In this document: one piece after another, positions 7,719 through 15,946 of the stretch
Layout of the letters: the number at the start of each line of letters is the position of its first letter
How positions within the stretch are numbered: the first letter of the stretch is position 1
DNA from: Aquipluma nitroreducens
GTDB lineage: Bacteria > Bacteroidota > Bacteroidia > Bacteroidales > Prolixibacteraceae
DNA: 64,000 bases
Direction of reading: 5' to 3'
NCBI RefSeq assembly: GCF_009689585.1
Contig: NZ_AP018694.1
Span: forward strand, 1,937,001-2,001,000
Notes under the pieces: generated by a model
What the model was told of the DNA's origin: nothing
The model's input: the letters and a program-made list of their open reading frames with translations, nothing else
Databases searched by the model: none
Program-made: the position numbers and the translations under genes

Positions 7719-8559
7719 CTCAACCTGTCGAACGAAGTGAGATTGCTGGACCTATATATTGTAGGAATTCCGTTTTTAATTTAAATAACTCCCAACCGAA
7801 CGACAGTGAGTATTCTTAGCCCAGCCATTTGAAAAAAGGAATTCCAACATATTTGTCGCAGACGAATTACTGGCACGATAGAACACCGAAACCCACCCCA
7901 ATTCCGCTCGACCCCTCCCTTTTTTAGATATGGTTAGATTATGTATTAAAATGGTAACCAGACCTAATCCAGTGAGTTCTGGTGTAGTTTCGTTTAGAAA
8001 TAAACAAAGACATTGGTTTGAAGGAGAAAACTCACCAGAATTGAAATAAATGGGACTCTTGGTATTTCTGAAAATTGGCCAGAATTTTTTCAGTCCTTTT
8101 TTCCAAAAGTAATGTTCAATAAACTTTTGCCGGAAAAAATTTTCAGTCGGATCATTGATGACCAATCTATGAGGTAAAAAACGCTTTATGCAATAGGGGA
8201 TACGGCCAGCAGCCAGCCCGGTAGCCCCATACAGAAAAAGGGTCCACGGAGAAAGATCGATCTACTATTTGTTTAGCTTCCTAAGATTTTATAGAAGATG
8301 GTTCCGTTAAGAATCTATCCTGTTCCATTATACAATCGAAACAACATTTGATGTGATAAATTGAACAATTATTTTTTAAGTATGCGGCCAGAACCTACGA
8401 GTACTCTACATTAGCGCGTAAGAATATTACAACACTATTTTGTTAAGTCGATAAAATTGCTTATATTTTAATAAACTCCATCATTCAGGAACTAAGCCAT
8501 TTGATAGGGTAAATAAGCCTTGGGGTCTAAAAAAGTAAGGCAGCCCCATTGACTCAACA
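7719..8559. other. Gene-poor stretch of the mobile element
   Basis: I see no supportable gene. The longest frame (129 codons, minus, 7776-8165) has no family resemblance. GGAATTCC occurs twice in opposite T/A-run contexts (about 7767 and 7841). A GC-rich patch with GCCAGCAGCCAGCCC lies at about 8204-8222 in otherwise AT-rich DNA. It could hold a transfer origin or the recombination directionality region, but no nick-site motif is recognisable. Confidence 0.35.
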
Positions 8560-8916
8560 ATGTATGGAATAAAATATCTCGATATGAAAGAGGTTGCGGA
8601 AAAACTTAAAATGAAATCAGCAGATACGGCGGCACGTTGGTGCATTGACAGAAACATTGAAATAATGTCGTTAGGAAACAAGAGAGTGGTATCTGAATTC
8701 GATTTCAAGTTATCATTTGAAAAGCCCTTAATAGACGTACTAAAACGGAAATATGGTGAAAGTTGGCCAATGTACTATGAAGTGTATAAAAGTGAAGATG
8801 TAACAAAATATTACGAATTAGAAAAAGACTCTAATGTCATGGATTATAAGTCAAGTACTTTCAATCCTGACACATTTTTAAATGAAATCGGTTATGGAAA
8901 ATCTAAAAATACCTGA
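8560..8916 (+). CDS. Excisionase-like HTH protein (118 aa)
   Basis: The N-terminal 40 residues (YLDMKEVAEKLKMKSADTAA, then RWCIDRNIEI) follow the MerR/excisionase HTH_17 pattern, and the rest is unrecognised. The ATG at 8584 (MKEVAEKL) is an alternative start. The 3' end overlaps the integrase start by 23-35 bp, which indicates translational coupling. An Xis-like regulator directly before an integrase fits a recombination directionality factor that controls excision. Function is inferred from fold and context. Confidence 0.6.
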   Translation: MYGIKYLDMKEVAEKLKMKSADTAARWCIDRNIEIMSLGNKRVVSEFDFKLSFEKPLIDVLKRKYGESWPMYYEVYKSEDVTKYYELEKDSNVMDYKSSTFNPDTFLNEIGYGKSKNT

Positions 8917-10204
8917 TAAATACAGAAGAACAGGATTATACATCTATTGTTATAAATGCAAACGTTATTCAAACATCAAAACTGGCTGTTTACGAAAAAC
9001 ATTGGATTGCAATCACCCACCAGAAAGGCAAGTGTATAAACTGAAAGTACATTTCCCCGGCACAAAGAACATGACTCGGACTCACGTATTAAGTACGCGA
9101 GATATAAAAGAGGTTGATAATGAAAGGTTAAAATTCATGGAGCTCTTGAAAACAAACAATTATAACAATGTTGTTATTTCAAGACCTGAAACAACAGGTG
9201 AGGACAGGTATCTGCTCACCTACCAAATGAAAAGGTATTTTGATTTCATTACAAATGGGGGGTTTTACGAACATGAGGATGCTCGCAGACTAACTAATGG
9301 TTCAATAAACGACTACAAGCGGAATTTCAAGTACTTTTTTGAAAGTATTGCTGGCTCAATTAATATAAAAACAATACGAATAGACCAGCTACGAATGGAA
9401 CATGTTGAACTGTTTCACAAGTTCATACGAAAGAAAACCGACTCAAACAAGACATACAACAACATAATGAGCTCGCTTAAAGCATTCTACAACCATTTAA
9501 TTGAATACGAGAAGTTCAAAATCGAAAATTTGTTTGATACAGTTCCTGTACACTCTGTTTTTTATGACCCACAATCGTTTTCTGCCGCTGAATTTCTTAA
9601 AGTTCTGTCGGTTACAAACCGTGAACAAGGTTACGATGTAAAAGAAAAACGTAATAGATTTAAGGAATGGCTACCAACAGCATTTAAATTAGGTGCATTT
9701 ACTGGCCTTAGGCTTGAAGAACTTGTTAATTTGAAGTACAAAGATATTACTGAAATACAAGGGATATTGGTTTTGCAATCAATTAATCAAAAGGCGAACA
9801 AGCTTATCCGAAGTAAAGATAATAGCCGTATCAAAAGAATACCTGTAATTCCTGAATTGCAACAAGTGTTATTTGATGAATGCCATTATATAAACAATAA
9901 AGACATGGATGAATACATCCTTGCCCCTGAATTAGACAGAAATACTGTTAAGGGAATTATCACCAAAGGGTTCACTCATTTTAAAAGAATCGCTGGTATT
10001 GATGAAAACAAATGTTTTAAGGAATTAAGAACAACATATATTAGCAGACATCGGGCTGAACTTGGTGATAGAGGACTTACCGCAATCATTAGTGACCATA
10101 GTAACGCCAATGTGGTTGATAAACATTATACAGCTCAAATAGAAGCTATAAAAAAGAGTATTAATTTCAGGGTATTTTCAAGTGATGAAGTGTGCGTCAA
10201 CTAA
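8882..10204 (+). CDS. Tyrosine recombinase / integrase (440 aa)
   Basis: This is a site-specific recombinase. The catalytic residues visible are R277 (AFTGLRLEELVNL), a beta-hairpin Lys region (RIKRIPVIP), R383 (FKELRTTYISRH), H406 (SDHSN) and nucleophile Y416 (DKHY). The usual box II His-x-x-Arg is Lys380-x-x-Arg383. A SAM-like N-domain precedes it at about 110-215. The extreme N-terminus has a Cys cluster (C23, C26, C36, C43, H45) that suggests a zinc ribbon for arm-site binding. A second possible start is 8894 (MENLKIP). The gene ends about 90 bp from the 3' end of tRNA-fMet, the usual position for an integrase at a tRNA attachment site. Confidence 0.88.
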   Translation: MKSVMENLKIPDKYRRTGLYIYCYKCKRYSNIKTGCLRKTLDCNHPPERQVYKLKVHFPGTKNMTRTHVLSTRDIKEVDNERLKFMELLKTNNYNNVVISRPETTGEDRYLLTYQMKRYFDFITNGGFYEHEDARRLTNGSINDYKRNFKYFFESIAGSINIKTIRIDQLRMEHVELFHKFIRKKTDSNKTYNNIMSSLKAFYNHLIEYEKFKIENLFDTVPVHSVFYDPQSFSAAEFLKVLSVTNREQGYDVKEKRNRFKEWLPTAFKLGAFTGLRLEELVNLKYKDITEIQGILVLQSINQKANKLIRSKDNSRIKRIPVIPELQQVLFDECHYINNKDMDEYILAPELDRNTVKGIITKGFTHFKRIAGIDENKCFKELRTTYISRHRAELGDRGLTAIISDHSNANVVDKHYTAQIEAIKKSINFRVFSSDEVCVN

Positions 10205-10218
10205 GAGTTTCAGAGATT

Positions 10219-10243
10219 TTCCTTACCTCGATTCCTTACCTCA
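10219..10243. repeat. Short direct repeat next to the integrase
   Basis: TTCCTTACCTC occurs at 10219-10229 and 10233-10243, a 14-bp period, just after the integrase stop. These may be recombinase arm or core sites at the element end; the exact attachment core is not resolved here. Confidence 0.35.
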
Positions 10244-10258
10244 CAAATTTAAGGGCAT

Positions 10259-10287
10259 AAAAAAAGTCAGTGTAAAACACTGACTTT
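10259..10287 (-). terminator. Terminator of tRNA-fMet
   Basis: AAAGTCAGTGT (10263-10273), loop AAA, ACACTGACTTT (10277-10287) is a perfect 11-bp stem. On the minus strand it runs into a seven-base T tract, directly 3' of the tRNA gene. Confidence 0.75.
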
Positions 10288-10292
10288 CAATG

Positions 10293-10365
10293 TAGCGGGA
10301 GCCGGACTCGAACCGACGGCCTTTGGGTTATGAGCCCAACGAGCTACCAACTGCTCCATCCCGCA
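10293..10365 (-). tRNA. Initiator tRNA-fMet (CAT anticodon)
   Basis: The cloverleaf of 73 nt lacks an encoded CCA. The anticodon is CAT in the loop CTCATAA. Initiator features are present: positions 1 and 72 do not pair (U and U), and the anticodon stem ends in three G-C pairs (GGG/CCC). The T-arm contains GGTTCGAGTCC. It provides the translation-start tRNA. A Bacteroidota promoter lies upstream and a strong terminator downstream, and the mobile element abuts its 3' side. The gene remains intact. Confidence 0.95.
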
Positions 10366-10436
10366 ATGTATCTTTAGATAATGTATCGTCGTTTTTAAGA
10401 ACTTCGCTTGCTGATTTTATTTCTGCTAAGCGGGTG

Positions 10437-10468
10437 CAAATATAGAAGAACCTTTTAGATTTTCCTAA
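10437..10468 (-). promoter_or_regulatory. Promoter of tRNA-fMet
   Basis: Minus strand TATATTTG (10437-10444) is an exact TAnnTTTG -7 box. TTAG lies 20 nt upstream (10465-10468) as a three-of-four -33 match. The predicted leader is about 65 nt. Confidence 0.55.
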
Positions 10469-10561
10469 TCAGAAATGAAAAAATTATTTATTATTCGTCT
10501 AATCTCATCGTTAAAAAGTATTAATAAACTGTACAGCCGGCTGGTTTTCTCTAAATTCTTC

Positions 10562-10569
10562 TAATTTTG
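10562..10569 (+). promoter_or_regulatory. Promoter (-7 box) of the M23 peptidase-dxr-rseP operon
   Basis: TAATTTTG matches TAnnTTTG and lies 19 bp before the start codon at 10589. No clear TTTG stands 20 nt upstream; TTTT is at 10545-10548. Confidence 0.4.
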
Positions 10570-10588
10570 TTGTGCGAAAAATCGTACA

Positions 10589-11452
10589 ATGAACAGAAAG
10601 GAGTTTCGGAAGAAAATATTTCAGATGCTGAAAGACCATTATCGGTTGATCATTTACAATGACTCGTCGATTCAAACGGTTTGGAGCATTAAACTTACCC
10701 CCTTAAAGGTATTGACCCTTGGAAGCATAGGAGCCATACTGCTTATTCTTTTCACAACAGTTATTATTGCTTATACTCCTTTACGCGAAAATATTCCCGG
10801 GTATCCAAGCGCCAAAGTGCGTCAGCAGATTATTTACAATTACATTTTGGTCGACTCTTTGGAAAATGAAATAAAGAATAGAGACAGCTACTTCGAGAAG
10901 ATAAAAACCTTGTTTCAGGGAGATGTTCCTTTGGATGAATCTTCAACACCGTCATCTGGCTTAAAAACCTATGACGTGAAATTTAAAAATTCAAATGCCG
11001 ATTCAATATTTCAGGATAAGTTATTGGAGGAAAAGCTCAACTTATCGGTTTCAAACAATTCCAAAAAGCTGCCAAGCATTTCAAATATTCATTTCTTTAC
11101 ACCGTTACGCGGATTAATTACCAATAAATTCGACACCAAAACAGAGCACTTTGCGGTTGATATTGTTGGAAGTCCAAACTCCCGGATATCGAGCGTTTTG
11201 GACGGAACAGTTGTTTTTGCCGGATGGACCATGAATACAGGCTATTCTATTTATATTCAACACGAGAACAATCTCATTTCGGCCTATAAACACAATGCTG
11301 AATTGCTTAAAGAGGTTGGCGATAAAGTAAAAGCCGGAGATGCGATTGCCATTATGGGGAATAGCGGCGAACTGACTACCGGCCCGCATCTTCATTTTGA
11401 ACTTTGGCACAATGGAACTGCCCTTGATCCAGAAACCTATATTGATTTTTAA
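10589..11452 (+). CDS. M23 family metallopeptidase, membrane-anchored
   Basis: This peptidoglycan endopeptidase of the lysostaphin/LytM type has one transmembrane helix (about 41-62) followed by a periplasmic region. The M23 domain (about 170-287) has zinc ligands H187 and D191 in HFAVDI and H269 in PHLHF, with H267 also in place. It therefore looks catalytically competent, unlike divisome LytM activators that lose these residues. It starts an operon, with dxr 8 bp downstream and rseP after that. It probably cleaves cross-links during wall growth. Confidence 0.88.
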   Translation: MNRKEFRKKIFQMLKDHYRLIIYNDSSIQTVWSIKLTPLKVLTLGSIGAILLILFTTVIIAYTPLRENIPGYPSAKVRQQIIYNYILVDSLENEIKNRDSYFEKIKTLFQGDVPLDESSTPSSGLKTYDVKFKNSNADSIFQDKLLEEKLNLSVSNNSKKLPSISNIHFFTPLRGLITNKFDTKTEHFAVDIVGSPNSRISSVLDGTVVFAGWTMNTGYSIYIQHENNLISAYKHNAELLKEVGDKVKAGDAIAIMGNSGELTTGPHLHFELWHNGTALDPETYIDF

Positions 11453-11460
11453 ACCTTTTT

Positions 11461-12633
11461 ATGAAGAAACGTATTGCCATTTTGGGGTCGACCGGATCAA
11501 TCGGGACACAAACATTGGAAGTGATATCACAAAACCCCGATCATTTTGAGGTTGAGGTTCTGACTGCCAACAACAACATCAGTTTATTGATCGATCAGGC
11601 CAGAAAATTCCAGCCGAATGTGGTCGTGATTTCGAATTCGTGCCACTACGACCAATTAGCAGAAGCTCTAAAAAACGAACCCATTAAAGTTTACGCCGGC
11701 CGAGAAGCTTTGCAGCAAGTAGTTGAGATGGACACCATTGATTTGGTGGTTACTGCAATGGTCGGCTATTCCGGACTGATACCAACTTGCAACGCCATCA
11801 AAGCTGGCAAGCACATTGCACTGGCTAATAAGGAAACAATGGTTGTGGCAGGCGAAATCATCAATCAGCTTGCCATTGAACACAAAGTGAATATTTATCC
11901 GGTCGATTCGGAACACTCTGCGATTTTTCAATGCCTGGTCGGAGAATTCAACAACGAAGTTGAAAAAATATACCTTACTGCTTCCGGAGGCCCTTTCAGA
12001 GGATTTTCGCTAGAACAATTGGCAAATGTGACCAAGGCAGATGCACTGAAACACCCCAATTGGGACATGGGCGCCAAAATTACTATCGACTCCGCTTCGA
12101 TGATGAATAAAGGATTCGAGGTGATCGAAGCAAAATGGCTTTTCGGATTAAAGCCGGAACAAATAGATGTTGTGGTGCATCCGCAGAGCATCATTCATTC
12201 CTTGGTTCAGTTTCGCGATGGATCAATGAAAGCGCAAATGGGACTGCCCGATATGAAATTGCCGATTCAGTACGCACTTAATTTCCCTGATCGGTTACCT
12301 TCAACATTCAAACGATTCAGCTTTTTAGATTACCCCAAACTAACATTTGAACAGCCAAATACAAAAAATTTTCGTAACCTTGCACTCGCTTTTGAAGCGC
12401 TGAATCTTGGTGGAAATATGCCTTGTATTCTAAACGCAGCAAACGAGGTGGTGGTACAGGCTTTTCTGAACGATAAAATCAGTTTTCTTCAGATGCCCGA
12501 AATTATTGAACAGGCCATGGAACAGGCCACTTATCTAAAAAATCCGAATCTGGAAGACTATGTCCAATCAGATAAAGAAGTCAGGATAAAGACATCAGCC
12601 TTAGTGAAAAGCAGGACAAAACAAAAGATTTAA
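11461..12633 (+). CDS. dxr: 1-deoxy-D-xylulose 5-phosphate reductoisomerase
   Basis: This enzyme rearranges and reduces DXP to MEP with NADPH and a divalent metal, the committed step of the MEP isoprenoid pathway. The NADPH-binding loop is at the N-terminus (GSTGSIGTQTLEVI). Further signatures are LANKETMVVAGE, the metal-binding VDSEHSAIFQCL, and the flexible-loop/substrate segment SASMMNKGFEVIEA. At 390 aa it has the usual family length. It sits between the M23 peptidase and rseP; dxr-rseP linkage is common in bacteria and reflects envelope and isoprenoid lipid demand. Confidence 0.97.
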   Translation: MKKRIAILGSTGSIGTQTLEVISQNPDHFEVEVLTANNNISLLIDQARKFQPNVVVISNSCHYDQLAEALKNEPIKVYAGREALQQVVEMDTIDLVVTAMVGYSGLIPTCNAIKAGKHIALANKETMVVAGEIINQLAIEHKVNIYPVDSEHSAIFQCLVGEFNNEVEKIYLTASGGPFRGFSLEQLANVTKADALKHPNWDMGAKITIDSASMMNKGFEVIEAKWLFGLKPEQIDVVVHPQSIIHSLVQFRDGSMKAQMGLPDMKLPIQYALNFPDRLPSTFKRFSFLDYPKLTFEQPNTKNFRNLALAFEALNLGGNMPCILNAANEVVVQAFLNDKISFLQMPEIIEQAMEQATYLKNPNLEDYVQSDKEVRIKTSALVKSRTKQKI

Positions 12634-12651
12634 AAACAGAAAAAACAGTCG

Positions 12652-13980
12652 ATGGAAATAGTACTAATAAAAGCTGCTCAACTTATTCTAAGTTTATCCC
12701 TTCTAGTTATCATACATGAATTTGGGCATTTTATGTTTGCCCGGTTATTTAAAACAAGAGTTGAGAAATTCTATCTTTTCTTTGATCCATGGTTCTCTCT
12801 TTTCAAGGTTAAAAAGGGAGACACCGAATACGGCGTCGGCTGGCTACCCTTGGGTGGTTATGTCAAAATTTCCGGAATGATCGACGAATCGATGGACAAG
12901 GAAGCCATGAAATTGCCTGCCCAACCTTACGAATTTCGTGCAAAAAAAACCTGGCAGCGCCTGTTGATCATGGTTGGTGGAGTGGTCATGAATTTCATCC
13001 TGGCTTTCGTTATATACATAGGCATATTATATGCCTGGGGCGAATCGTACTTGCCAACTGCTAATGTAAAATATGGAATTGAAGTTGATTCCATTGGAAT
13101 GAAAGTTGGTTTTCAGAATGGCGATAAAATTCTTTCAGTAGCAAATAGGCCTGTTGAGGATTTTCGTAAAGTAGTTCCAACGATCATTCTTGACAAAGCC
13201 TCTGCGGTTCAGGTTGAACGTAATGGGGAAAAAGTAGATGTTGAAATCTCGGACGAGGACCTTGCTCTTATGATTAAAAACAGACTGGATATGTCGTTTC
13301 GTATTCCGTTCAATTATAAAATTGCAAAAATCGCCAAGGATTCGCCAGCCAAAGAAGCAGGTCTTAACGTCGGTGACCAGATTTTGGGGATGGACAGTCT
13401 GAAGTATGAATACAATGATCAGTTTAAAGCAGCACTTCGGGAGCATATTGGAAAGAAAATCACCTTGAATGTAATGAGAAACAATCAGGCAATGGCTTTC
13501 CCCATAGTTATTCCTCCATCAGGTGCACTTGGGATTGCACTTGATCTGAATCTTGAGAAAATATTCGAATTAAAAACCATTGAATATAGCCTGGTTGAAT
13601 CGATACCTGCTGGAATAAACAGAGGGCTTAGTACAATTAGTGATTATTTGAAACAATTTAAACTGATATTCTCTCCAAAAACCAAGGCTTACGAGAGTCT
13701 CGGCGGTTTTATTGCCATTGGTAATATTTTCCCTGGAGCCTGGAGTTGGTTCTCATTCTGGAGTATGACTGCATTCCTCTCAATTATTCTTGGAGTAATG
13801 AATCTTTTACCTATTCCTGCACTTGATGGAGGTCATGTCATGTTCCTTCTTTTCGAAATGATTACAGGACGTAAACCGGGTGATAAATTTTTGGAATATG
13901 CGCAAATTGCAGGCATGGTCGTACTACTTTCGTTGGTACTCTTTGCCAATTTAAATGATATTTATAAACTCTTTAAATAA
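12652..13980 (+). CDS. rseP: Site-2 intramembrane metalloprotease RseP
   Basis: The zinc motif HEFGH (H22, E23, H26) lies in the first transmembrane helix. The second ligand motif LLPIPALDGGHV is near the C-terminus. Two PDZ segments lie between them, around GIEVDSIGMKVGFQNGDKIL and SPAKEAGLNVGDQIL. The 442-aa length is normal for the two-PDZ type. It cleaves transmembrane anti-sigma factors or signal-peptide remnants in the inner membrane after a site-1 cut. It is the last gene of the dxr operon. Its substrates here are unknown. Confidence 0.95.
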   Translation: MEIVLIKAAQLILSLSLLVIIHEFGHFMFARLFKTRVEKFYLFFDPWFSLFKVKKGDTEYGVGWLPLGGYVKISGMIDESMDKEAMKLPAQPYEFRAKKTWQRLLIMVGGVVMNFILAFVIYIGILYAWGESYLPTANVKYGIEVDSIGMKVGFQNGDKILSVANRPVEDFRKVVPTIILDKASAVQVERNGEKVDVEISDEDLALMIKNRLDMSFRIPFNYKIAKIAKDSPAKEAGLNVGDQILGMDSLKYEYNDQFKAALREHIGKKITLNVMRNNQAMAFPIVIPPSGALGIALDLNLEKIFELKTIEYSLVESIPAGINRGLSTISDYLKQFKLIFSPKTKAYESLGGFIAIGNIFPGAWSWFSFWSMTAFLSIILGVMNLLPIPALDGGHVMFLLFEMITGRKPGDKFLEYAQIAGMVVLLSLVLFANLNDIYKLFK

Positions 13981-14003
13981 ATATCTGAATTTGTATTTTT
14001 TGT

Positions 14004-14011
14004 TACTTTTG
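14004..14011 (+). promoter_or_regulatory. Promoter (-7 box) of tatA
   Basis: TACTTTTG is an exact TAnnTTTG match, 40 bp upstream of the tatA start. The -33 box is not clear at the expected distance. Confidence 0.4.
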
Positions 14012-14051
14012 TGGAAACCTTTTAATTGTAAAACCATTTAAACTTTATATT

Positions 14052-14249
14052 ATGAACTTATTAATTATCGCCGGTGTAATTGGACCTCAGGAGCTTATTG
14101 TTGTGTTGGTTGTGGTTGTATTGATGTTTGGCGGAACCAAAATCCCTGAATTGATGAAAGGCCTGGGAAAAGGCATAAAAGAATTCAAGAATGCTTCTAA
14201 AACTGACGACGACGAGCCAAAGAAAGACTCTGAAAAGCTTGAAAAATAA
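14052..14249 (+). CDS. tatA: Twin-arginine translocase subunit TatA/TatE
   Basis: The 65-aa protein has a short N-terminal transmembrane helix (ELIVVLVVVVLMFGG). The FGGTKIPEL hinge and amphipathic helix (LMKGLGKGIKEFK) of TatA follow, with an acidic/lysine tail. TatA oligomers form the pore through which folded proteins with SRRxFL signals cross the inner membrane. Likely clients in this window are the two Tat-signal oxidoreductases at 35.2-38.3 kb. It is monocistronic, with its own promoter box and terminator. Confidence 0.95.
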   Translation: MNLLIIAGVIGPQELIVVLVVVVLMFGGTKIPELMKGLGKGIKEFKNASKTDDDEPKKDSEKLEK

Positions 14250-14282
14250 TACAAAAAAATAGTGGGCAGTGCCTAAAATTCG

Positions 14283-14317
14283 AAGTGCCTGAAGTTTATT
14301 AACTTCAGGCACTTTTT
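14283..14317 (+). terminator. Terminator after tatA
   Basis: AAGTGCCTGAAGTT (14283-14296), loop TATT, AACTTCAGGCACTT (14301-14314) is a perfect 14-bp stem followed by TTT. Confidence 0.75.
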
Positions 14318-14396
14318 ATATAATTTCGTCTATTCTCTTCTAAAGTTTGCATATTATGGGGACATGAAATAGTTCCTACTAATGCCAGAACAGAGC

Positions 14397-14681
14397 ATGA
14401 AACAAACAACATTTCTCATCTTGGCAACTGCATTCCTCCAAATCAATATTGGATTTGCTCAGAAAACAGCAGAAACGGAGGTTGACAATAGACCAAAGAA
14501 TATATTGGGGATTTACGAATATAAGTATGAGAACAATACCAAAGACCTAATCGAGAACCATTACATCAAACTAGAAGAAATCAACAATAAAATTTCTGGT
14601 ATTTATTACGGGACAAGCGACGACTTTGACGAAGCCCGAGAAGGCTATTTTCCAGGATTCTTTAAAGCGGTAATGTACTGA
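14397..14681 (+). pseudogene. Exported protein gene, 5' part (split by IS)
   Basis: The ATG at 14397 begins a signal peptide ([20 protein letters not shown], then AQ). The coding sequence continues normally to Phe-Lys-Ala at 14670 and then runs into the insertion sequence, stopping at 14681. Removing the IS with one copy of the 11-bp target duplication joins this frame exactly to 15947-16176. The restored product is about 167 aa (GFFKADMLN across the junction). I do not recognise the family; a small secreted protein of unknown role is all that can be said. An earlier ATG at 14382 is in frame but weakens the signal peptide. Confidence 0.75.
14660..14670. repeat. Target-site duplication, left copy
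   Basis: CTTTAAAGCGG, identical to 15936-15946, brackets the insertion sequence. Collapsing the two copies restores an uninterrupted reading frame. Confidence 0.7.
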
Positions 14682-14693
14682 AAAATGGTTGGT
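14676..14693 (+). repeat. IS terminal inverted repeat, left
   Basis: TACTGAAAAATGGTTGGT, perfectly complementary to 15912-15929. Confidence 0.85.
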
Positions 14694-14802
14694 GATTTTC
14701 AGGGGAATAATTTGTAAACTTCCACTGTTAATCTGAAGGGGAAACAGGCTCTGGTGGAGATCAACCTGTCGGCAATAAGATTAATGCGTTTACAGTAATA
14801 TG

Positions 14803-14827
14803 AGGCAGTCGGTTTGGCTGCCTTTTT
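14803..14827 (+). terminator. Terminator-like hairpin inside the IS
   Basis: AGGCAG (14803-14808) pairs with CTGCCT (14818-14823) and is followed by TTTT on the plus strand. It would stop transcription entering from the interrupted gene toward the transposase. Confidence 0.45.
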
Positions 14828-14863
14828 CATCATATTACTGGGATGCTGGATGGCTAAAAAAAC

Positions 14864-15833
14864 TCACTTTTCGTTGGTAAAATAGATGTACCATTTGATG
14901 AAGTTAATGCGGTGTTTTACCGTTAATCCACGGTGGATATCCAGATGATTCTTCAGGTGGCTGAAGTAGCCTTCTATCCCGTTTGTAGTTTTTGGTATAT
15001 CCGGATTTGACAGGTAATGAAACATGTTTGGTAAAGCCCGTTTGATGGTTATATATGAACGTCGAAGCAATTTATGGGTATACCAATATCTTCCGGTTTC
15101 TGTGTTGTATGTTTTTTCATTCAAATAATCCTTGTGAGATTCATACCACTTATAGAACTCTCTGATCCAGAAAATCCGATCATTCTCTGTTTTAATCTTA
15201 AGGATCAGCAGCGCCAGCTTGCGCAGTTCCTTCCCGGACTGATGCTTGGGGTATTGGGTCAGCCACAGCAGGCACATGCGCTGGATATGAACCAGGCAGC
15301 GTTGGACAATGGCATCAGGAACTGACTTCTTAATTGCCTTCAGGATACTTTTATGTCCGTCGCTGGTGATACTCTCGATCTGGATCCCAAGCTTTAGTAA
15401 GTTCGAAAGATCCTCCCTGATTTCCTCATAGTGCTCTCCATCGGTAAAACGTAATAGTTGGGTATATCCATCGAAATCATCCTGGTAACAAACCAAGCAG
15501 AACTTGGCAAAATAGGTGGCATCTATTCGCAAGTGAACTTGGTCCCGCTTGATTATCCTGATCCGGGGAGCTTTCTCCAATAACTCGTAGAATGTCCGTT
15601 GGAGTGTATCACGACATAGCCCACTATCCCTGCTCAAGGTTTGGTAAGTCTGACGCTCCAGAACCCATTTACGGAACCAAACAAACCTGTTTTGAACACG
15701 CAGTTCCGGACGATTATTAGTCTGAAGAATACCACATCTTTTACATTTATATCGCTGTTTCCCCTCTCGTTTTCCCCAGCAAATAACATCGGTATAACCA
15801 CATGCCCAACAACGTTTTTTTTGATTTTTTCAT
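14864..15833 (-). CDS. Transposase with its frame broken at an A8 run
   Basis: The main frame encodes a DDE transposase of the MULE/IS256 superfamily. It has D in RIDATYF, D in ITSDGHKS, the C-x-x-H signature QRCLVHIQR, and E in NGIEGYFSHLKNHL. Its N-terminus is a zinc ribbon (CWACGY, then YKCKRCG) encoded at about 15720-15815. No ATG opens that frame. ATG codons at 15839 and 15833 are in another frame and meet an eight-A run (15815-15822) after four codons. Dropping one A joins MKKSKK to the zinc ribbon and gives about 322 aa. The cause is either a disabling indel or slippage-controlled expression. Confidence 0.8.
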
Positions 15834-15841
15834 AAACATAA

Positions 15842-15873
15842 AAAGTTTGATGAAACTAAGTTCATCAAACTTT
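15842..15873 (-). promoter_or_regulatory. Hairpin upstream of the transposase
   Basis: AAAGTTTGATGAA (15842-15854), six-base loop, TTCATCAAACTTT (15861-15873) is a perfect 13-bp stem just upstream of the transposase start. On the minus strand it ends in a T-rich stretch. Such hairpins protect IS elements from read-through transcription and translation. Confidence 0.55.
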
Positions 15874-15911
15874 CTGTAATGCCAATACTGGCTATGCTTT
15901 CAGAGCTTTTT

Positions 15912-15929
15912 ACCAACCATTTTTCAGTA
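15912..15929 (-). repeat. IS terminal inverted repeat, right
   Basis: ACCAACCATTTTTCAGTA, the exact complement of the left terminal repeat. Confidence 0.85.
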
Positions 15930-15935
15930 ATATGC

Positions 15936-15946
15936 CTTTAAAGCGG
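15936..15946. repeat. Target-site duplication, right copy
   Basis: CTTTAAAGCGG, identical to 14660-14670. Confidence 0.7.

Larger units (their letters stand above)
14671..15935. mobile_element. Insertion sequence with MULE/IS256-like transposase
   Basis: This element of about 1,265 bp is bounded by 18-bp perfect terminal inverted repeats (TACTGAAAAATGGTTGGT at 14676-14693 and its complement at 15912-15929). An 11-bp direct duplication flanks it. It carries one transposase gene on the minus strand. A hairpin sits before the transposase, and a terminator-like hairpin lies at 14803-14827. The exact outer base is uncertain because 5-6 bp separate the inverted repeats from the target copies. It interrupts a small exported-protein gene. 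Confidence 0.85.

Noticed and set aside
7776-8165. A 129-codon minus-strand frame in the gene-poor part of the element.
   Set aside because: No homology-like pattern, no upstream promoter, and a Ser/Asn-rich tail typical of chance frames.
1-10250. A retron, diversity-generating retroelement or conjugation module was sought in the mobile element.
   Set aside because: No reverse transcriptase, relaxase or conjugation gene is visible in this half; they may lie outside the window.
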